NCBI GenBank assembly: GCA_964445985.1
Contig: CAYUMU010000003.1
Location: 101,553 to 165,552, forward strand
DNA length: 64,000 bases
Origin: CAYUMU01 sp964445985
GTDB taxonomy: Bacteria > Planctomycetota > Planctomycetia > Pirellulales > S012-138
Direction of reading: 5' to 3'
The position numbers and the translations under genes are program-made. The notes under the pieces were generated by a model that saw only the letters and a list, made by a program, of their open reading frames with translations, was not told where the DNA came from and did not search any database. Of the stretch, positions 59,835-64,000 are shown piece after piece (the first letter of the stretch is position 1; every line of letters starts with the position of its first letter).

Positions 59835-60746
59835 GTGCTGATGGCTATCTCGCACCCGGAACTTCATGATTCAAACAACGACCGATATTTTGCACGCAGG
59901 GGTGGGCACCGATACACCGCTGGATGCTGGCTGTTGGCGCTGATCTTCGTCGCCGGGCCAGGCCGGGCTGCCGAACCGGTTGAACCCGCCAACACCGGGC
60001 GGCAAGGCGAAGTCTTGCAGCGGTTCAAGTGTGCCGAGGCCCACCAGGGCGTGGCCGTCGACGCTGATCACTTTTACGCCATTTCCAATCGCAATGTTGG
60101 CAAGTACGACAAACGCACCGGCCAACAGTTGGCGACCTGGAAAGACGCCGAAGGGGGCCACCTCAAACATCTCAATGCAGGCGTGGTGGTCGATGGCAAA
60201 CTCTACGCGGCCCATTCCACTTATCCCTCGGAACCGCGGCTGAGCAGTGTCGAAATCTGGGACACCGCAACCTTGGAGCACGTGGGCAACCATAGTTTTG
60301 GCGAATTTGGCGGCGCCCTGAACTGGGTCGATTGGCACGACGATCACTGGTGGGCCGTGTTTGCCTATTACAGCCGCGAACCGGGGCTCGACCACGTTCG
60401 CCGCACCACGCTGGTCAAATTCGATTCGCAGTGGCGACGGATCGCAGCCTGGGTATTCCCCGCCAATGTGCTGGAGCGATTCGCGCCCAGCAGCAATTCG
60501 GGCGGCGCTTGGGATCCCGATGGGTTGCTCTACTGCACGGGGCACGACCACCGGGAAATGTATGCGCTCCAGCTCCCCAAGTCGGGCAGCACGCTCGAGT
60601 GGGTGGAAACCATCGCCATGCCGTTCCCCGGGCAGGCTTTTGCCTGGGATAAAAGCCAGCCCGGCGTGGCCTACGGCATTGACCGGAAGGCGAAGGAAGT
60701 GGTGGTCGCCCAACTTCCGCGGCGGAAAAAATCGCCCCCGGAGTAG
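59835..60746 (+). CDS. Exported beta-propeller-like protein, function unknown
   Basis: A 303-residue protein with an export signal (TAGCWLLALIFVAGPGRAA). The remainder has repeated Trp/Asp-rich strands (FKCAEAHQGVAVDADHFYAISN, KYDKRTGQQLATWKDAEGG, LNAGVVVDGKLYAAHSTYP, SSVEIWDTATLEHVG, NSGGAWDPDGLLYCTGHDHREMYAL), a pattern of a beta-propeller without a known catalytic motif. A GTG start at 59835 is supported by AGGGAG at 59821-59826; the next ATG is two codons later (59841). It probably binds or acts outside the cell. It converges with wecB, 6 bases apart. Confidence 0.82.
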   Translation: MLMAISHPELHDSNNDRYFARRGGHRYTAGCWLLALIFVAGPGRAAEPVEPANTGRQGEVLQRFKCAEAHQGVAVDADHFYAISNRNVGKYDKRTGQQLATWKDAEGGHLKHLNAGVVVDGKLYAAHSTYPSEPRLSSVEIWDTATLEHVGNHSFGEFGGALNWVDWHDDHWWAVFAYYSREPGLDHVRRTTLVKFDSQWRRIAAWVFPANVLERFAPSSNSGGAWDPDGLLYCTGHDHREMYALQLPKSGSTLEWVETIAMPFPGQAFAWDKSQPGVAYGIDRKAKEVVVAQLPRRKKSPPE

Positions 60747-60752
60747 TGGCCG

Positions 60753-61901
60753 TCATTCAGCGCCCGTCGCCGTCGGCGCGGCCCCAAAGCGTTCCACGAT
60801 TAATTGCACGATCCGCTCGGCAGCCCGGCCGTCGCCAAAGGGGTTTTCATGCGTTTGCCGCCGCGCGTACTCGACTCCATCGCTCAGCAGGGCCGACGTG
60901 CGCTCGACAATCGCGGCCATATCGGTGCCTACCAACTGCGCGCAGCCGCATTCAACCGCTTCGGGCCGTTCGGTGCGGTCGCGTAACACCAACACCGGCT
61001 TGCCCAGCGAGGGCGCTTCTTCTTGGATGCCGCCCGAGTCGGTCAGAATCAGATCGCAGCGATCCATCAGCCACACAAATTCGGGATACTCAAGCGGCGG
61101 CAACAGATGCACGTTTTCGAGTTCGCCTAACAGCCGTTGCACCGGCTCGCGAACTTGCGGATTGGGGTGAACCGGATACACGAACTGCACCAAAGGAAAT
61201 CGACCGGCCAATGCGTCAATGGCCGCGCAAAGCCTTTCCAAGCCCGCTCCGTGCGTTTCCCGTCGGTGGCTGGTGATCAGCACCAGGCGTCGATTTTGCA
61301 AAAAATGAAATCTCGGCGGCCCCATCGAATGCCGGCGACGTTCGCGCTCGCGGGTCCACAGTAGGGCGTCCACGACGGTATTGCCGGTCACGTGCACGGC
61401 GGCGGGGCAAACGCCTTCACGCAGCAATTGGTCGGCGGCTCGCGGGGTGGGCGCGCAATGCAGCGCCGCGGTAATGCTGATGGCGCGGCGATGGAATTCC
61501 TCGGGGAAGGGCCGCGCCAGATCGGCGGTTCGCAGGCCTGCTTCCACGTGAACAAAAGGGAGTTGCCGAAAGAAGGCGGCCAGCGAAGCCGTCAGGGCCG
61601 TGGTGGTGTCGCCCTGACCGACGACGATCGCCGGCCTGCACTCCGCCATCACGCCATCCAAGCCTGCCAAGCAACGTGCGGTCAAACCGGCCAGATTCGA
61701 ATCGGGCCGCATGGCGTCGAGCTGCCAATCCACGGGAATCTGGAAGTAGTCAATCAGCGAGGAAACCAACTCGCGGTGTTGCCCGCTCAGGCAAACCTTG
61801 GGTTCCATCATTGGGTGGCGCGACAGGGCCGCGACCACTGGAGCCAACTTGATGGCCTCGGGCCGGGTGCCCAACGCGACCAAAACACGCAATTTATCCA
61901 C
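60753..61901 (-). CDS. wecB: UDP-N-acetylglucosamine 2-epimerase, non-hydrolysing
   Basis: Interconverts UDP-GlcNAc and UDP-ManNAc for surface polysaccharide synthesis, in the cytoplasm. The 382-residue product has the family blocks VALGTRPEAIKLAPVVAAL at the N-terminus, GQHRE, VVVGQGDTTTALTAS, PFVHVEAGLRTADLARPFPEE, SHRRETHG, PVHPNPQVREP and LTDSGGIQEEAPSLGKPVLVLRDRTERPE. All UDP-binding residues expected of WecB/MnaA are in place. The GTG at 61901 follows GAGGAA with a 7-base spacer, better than the ATG at 61958. Other polysaccharide genes are not adjacent. Confidence 0.95.
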   Translation of the reverse strand: MDKLRVLVALGTRPEAIKLAPVVAALSRHPMMEPKVCLSGQHRELVSSLIDYFQIPVDWQLDAMRPDSNLAGLTARCLAGLDGVMAECRPAIVVGQGDTTTALTASLAAFFRQLPFVHVEAGLRTADLARPFPEEFHRRAISITAALHCAPTPRAADQLLREGVCPAAVHVTGNTVVDALLWTRERERRRHSMGPPRFHFLQNRRLVLITSHRRETHGAGLERLCAAIDALAGRFPLVQFVYPVHPNPQVREPVQRLLGELENVHLLPPLEYPEFVWLMDRCDLILTDSGGIQEEAPSLGKPVLVLRDRTERPEAVECGCAQLVGTDMAAIVERTSALLSDGVEYARRQTHENPFGDGRAAERIVQLIVERFGAAPTATGAE

Positions 61902-62090
61902 GAACTCATTCCTCGCACGGGCGCCACTGGCTATGCTAGTTTCCGCAGCCTGCCACAATGCGGCCTGAAGGGCCGATCACCGCGATCGTTGCCCATGCGG
62001 CAAGACGCTTCGCGCGCGGATACCTCCCCACACCGCTGGCAGGTAAATTATCATCGGTCCTCACCAAGCACGACCGCAATAGGCATTTGG

Positions 62091-62124
62091 CCCGCATTGC
62101 GGCAGGCATTTGCCTGCCCTACAT
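62091..62124. repeat. Palindromic GGCAGGCATT repeat, upstream of the HEAT-like gene
   Basis: CCCGCATTGCGGCAGGCATTTGCCTGCC folds as GGCAGGCA-TT-TGCCTGCC and belongs to the family copied at 63265-63372. A half-copy, CTGCCACAATGCGG, lies at 61950-61963. The unit ends about 26 bases before the HEAT-like start codon. Confidence 0.75.
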
Positions 62125-62150
62125 TGGCTAATAACTTGAAGGAGCCAGTT

Positions 62151-63260
62151 TTGTCCCTTAACCACACGTCGACTTCTGTTTCGCGCTGCATGGCGATCGC
62201 TTTTTATGCTGCCACTGGATTGTCCTTATTGGTTGCAACTGCAGGCGCGGAGGATGTCTCAAAAGTGCGTGCCTTACGACTGGCACGTTTAATCGCCTTG
62301 AATCAGAGCGGGATGCAGGATTCTCAAGTTGCCAATGCCGTGTTAGCGACGCGGTGGCCGATCGATATGCAGGAAAACGTGGCCGATGTCCTGAATATCG
62401 CAATCAATAATGCGATCGCCGCGAACGAACGCCTGAACGCAACCGCCGTCCGTTTCTTTGTCGAGATAAACGGATCGGTTCCGCCAGGTCTTGTGTCTTA
62501 TTTGGAAATCGCTCTGCGAGATGCTGAACTGGGGGACAAATTTCATTTATTGTCGGCTGTTTGTAGTATTGATCGTCATAATTCTGGTTTAATAGACGCC
62601 GTGCGAGAAAGCCTGGACGATTCGAGCTACGTGATCGCACTGCGCGCAGCTGCGGCACTGCTGTGCATGGAGAATAGCGACATCCGATCGCTAAATGTGC
62701 TGAGAAGCCACTTAAGAAACCAGCCGGCGGAAGTGCTATGGCGAGCAGCGGATGCTGTTGGCCATAGTGGTGTCAACAATTCTATATTTGTTGACAGAAT
62801 GAAACTTTTGCTGCAACATTCCGATGTTCGAGTTCGAGTGGTCGCAGCGGTTGCAATTTGGAAGCTCACAAAGGACGTCGATGCGTCCGTTTCGGTATTG
62901 AGAGAAGCCCTGCGCAAAGAGGACGTGCCTTTGCCATTTGGGTTCGTTAGTCCGAGCAACCCAGGTGAATCTCACCGAGCGTATATTGCCCACGCGCTGG
63001 GCAATATGAGGCAACAGGGCGCTGATGTTCTTGAGGACTTAATATCCATCGTGGAAGATGTCGGAATGAGACAAAGTGCCGTAGGCGCCGAATGGAAATT
63101 GGCGGTGGCAATGACGGCGCTCACCGCGATTGCAAAGAGTGGGCCCGTGTCGGAAGTACAAATGGCACGAATTCGAGCAAGCGTGAAGCGTCGAGAATCG
63201 GTATTTCACAACTACATCGCTGAGACAGAAGCCATCCTAATGGAAATAGAGCGATCATAG
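62151..63260 (+). CDS. Exported HEAT-like repeat protein, low-GC, TTG start
   Basis: A 369-residue helical protein. Signal peptide CMAIAFYAATGLSLLVATAGA, then about six to seven antiparallel helix pairs (for example VSYLEIALRDAELGDKFHLLSAV, VIALRAAAALLCMENSDIRSLNVL, EVLWRAADAVGHSGVNNSIFVDRM, VRVRVVAAVAIWKLTKDVDASVSVL, LGNMRQQGADVLEDLISIVEDV), the pattern of HEAT/PBS repeats that bind proteins. No enzymatic motif. TTG 62151 is chosen for AAGGAG at 62139-62144 with a 6-base spacer; ATG 62190 is the alternative. Its GC content and codon choice are visibly lower than those of the neighbours, and repeats bracket it, hinting at transfer. Confidence 0.8.
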   Translation: MSLNHTSTSVSRCMAIAFYAATGLSLLVATAGAEDVSKVRALRLARLIALNQSGMQDSQVANAVLATRWPIDMQENVADVLNIAINNAIAANERLNATAVRFFVEINGSVPPGLVSYLEIALRDAELGDKFHLLSAVCSIDRHNSGLIDAVRESLDDSSYVIALRAAAALLCMENSDIRSLNVLRSHLRNQPAEVLWRAADAVGHSGVNNSIFVDRMKLLLQHSDVRVRVVAAVAIWKLTKDVDASVSVLREALRKEDVPLPFGFVSPSNPGESHRAYIAHALGNMRQQGADVLEDLISIVEDVGMRQSAVGAEWKLAVAMTALTAIAKSGPVSEVQMARIRASVKRRESVFHNYIAETEAILMEIERS

Positions 63261-63264
63261 TCAA

Positions 63265-63372
63265 TGTAGGGCAGGCATTCTGCCTGCCACAATGCGGGTT
63301 GAAGCAAAGGTAGGGCAGACATTCTAGTAAAGGTAGGGCAGGCATTCTGCCTACCACAATGCGGGTCGAAGC
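63265..63372. repeat. Tandem array of GTAGGGCAGGCATTC repeats
   Basis: Two full units (63265-63304 and about 63331-63372) with an abbreviated one between (about 63309-63327). The unit GGTAGGGCAGGCATTCTGCC pairs with itself and runs on into CACAATGCGGGT. Related to 62091-62124, so the HEAT-like gene lies between two groups of the same element. Confidence 0.8.
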
Positions 63373-63420
63373 GAGCGTAGCCTGAGTGCTTTTGTAGCGA
63401 GGCGTGCTTGACCCCATCAA

Positions 63421-64000
63421 ATGCGATTTCAACTTGTGTTACGGCCCGAATTGCATGCGCGACATTCTCCGCCCGCGCCCGACAGCACGTTCCTGGCCTA
63501 CGGCGGCGCTTCCATTACAACCAGCACGCTGTACGATGGAAATAGCAATTTGCGGCAGTTGGTTGACGACAACGGGAACATCACGTTGTGGACTTACGAC
63601 ACGCTTAATCGGCAGACGGTCATGACGTTCCACGACGGCTCCACCCGTGTGAATGATTACGACGAAGCCTCGGACGTGATTGAGTACACGGACGAGAATG
63701 GCTCGGTGTTTACCAATACGTTTGACGCCAAAGGCCGGAGAACGGCCGTTTCCATCTCGCTGGCTTCCGGCGTGGTCGGCACCACCTCGCAGAGCTTCCA
63801 GTACGACGGGCTCTCGCGGACCACGTTCGCCCGCGACACGGTCAGTGCGACCAACGCCGACGTGACGATGGTTTATGATTCGCTGAATCGGGTCTTGGAA
63901 GATTCGCAAGCGTTCGGCGGCAACACGCGAAACGTGACCGGCGAGAAATTCACGTCGCATCCGATGACGCAGTTCGCCTTCCCCAATGGCCGGCAGATCA
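63421..64000 (+). CDS. RHS-repeat protein fragment (3' end outside window)
   Basis: From ATG 63421 the frame is open to the window edge, about 193 residues. From residue about 30 on it has RHS/YD-repeat modules: TLYDGNSNLRQLVDDNGNITLWTYDTLNRQTVMTF, NDYDEASDVIEYTDENG, FDAKGRRTAV, FQYDGLSRTTFARD and VYDSLNRVLEDSQAFGG, each with the YDxxGR-type core of these secreted or surface proteins, which often carry variable toxin tips. The first 20 residues (MRFQLVLRPELHARH) look unlike an RHS N-terminus and there is no ribosome site, so a 5' truncated gene joined here is likely. Not classed further without the missing end. Confidence 0.72.
   Translation, partial: MRFQLVLRPELHARHSPPAPDSTFLAYGGASITTSTLYDGNSNLRQLVDDNGNITLWTYDTLNRQTVMTFHDGSTRVNDYDEASDVIEYTDENGSVFTNTFDAKGRRTAVSISLASGVVGTTSQSFQYDGLSRTTFARDTVSATNADVTMVYDSLNRVLEDSQAFGGNTRNVTGEKFTSHPMTQFAFPNGRQI

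Noticed and set aside
61392..62150. N-terminal extension of the HEAT-like protein to 622 residues
   Set aside because: It overlaps wecB on the other strand, and the signal peptide and ribosome site place the start at 62151.

Overview
The window looks like chromosome of a high-GC planctomycete, probably of the Pirellulales. The evidence is gene content rather than a marker gene: a DUF1501 protein, a 1,121-residue PVC-type haem-binding protein (propeller, HEAT-like repeats, terminal CxxCH), a thioredoxin protein with a YHS-like tail, a very large FlgL, many secreted proteins, and long GC-rich antisense frames. No rRNA, transposase, phage gene or CRISPR array was found.

From 1 to 25,232 every gene lies on the minus strand. 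Read in transcription order (right to left) these are a hybrid histidine kinase, a response regulator fused to an anti-sigma-type ATPase, a nine-gene flagellar cluster (flgF-flgG-flgA-flgH-flgI-flgJ-flgN-flgK-flgL) behind a near-consensus sigma-54 promoter, kbl, an MqnD/MqnA-family protein, a small membrane protein, two SDR-fold enzymes, a CDF metal exporter and metH (running off the left edge). From 25,965 to 33,979 the genes are on the plus strand and mostly exported: DUF1501, a Gfo/Idh/MocA oxidoreductase, an M48 protease, a dihaem cytochrome and an S41 protease.

A tRNA array follows on the minus strand: ten tRNA or tRNA-like genes packed into 34,247-35,266, then two more at 38,384-38,626. 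Between them lie a decayed stretch and a translationally coupled pair of membrane proteins. Several of these tRNAs have mismatched stems or non-consensus bases. Next come a desaturase, a well-delimited 81-residue protein with its own promoter and terminator, a saccharopine-dehydrogenase-like enzyme and the PVC haem protein.

From 45,400 to 54,500 the spacers are full of dispersed palindromic repeats around a PPi-type phosphofructokinase and a MarR / RND-adaptor / RND-permease efflux operon. One repeat supplies the last codons of the adaptor. A cyclic-di-GMP-I riboswitch then precedes a TadG-like von Willebrand factor A protein. Further right are a thioredoxin/YHS-like protein, a truncated SDR gene, bioD, wecB, a HEAT-like protein of lower GC bracketed by repeats, and the start of an RHS-repeat frame that leaves the window.

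The items most worth a second look are the c-di-GMP riboswitch/Tad-like pair, the divergent tRNA array, an 82-bp element present twice at 81/82 identity in opposite orientation, the 23-bp-arm palindrome abutting flgH, and the sigma-54 promoter of the flagellar cluster. All functional statements come from reading motifs; no database search was possible.
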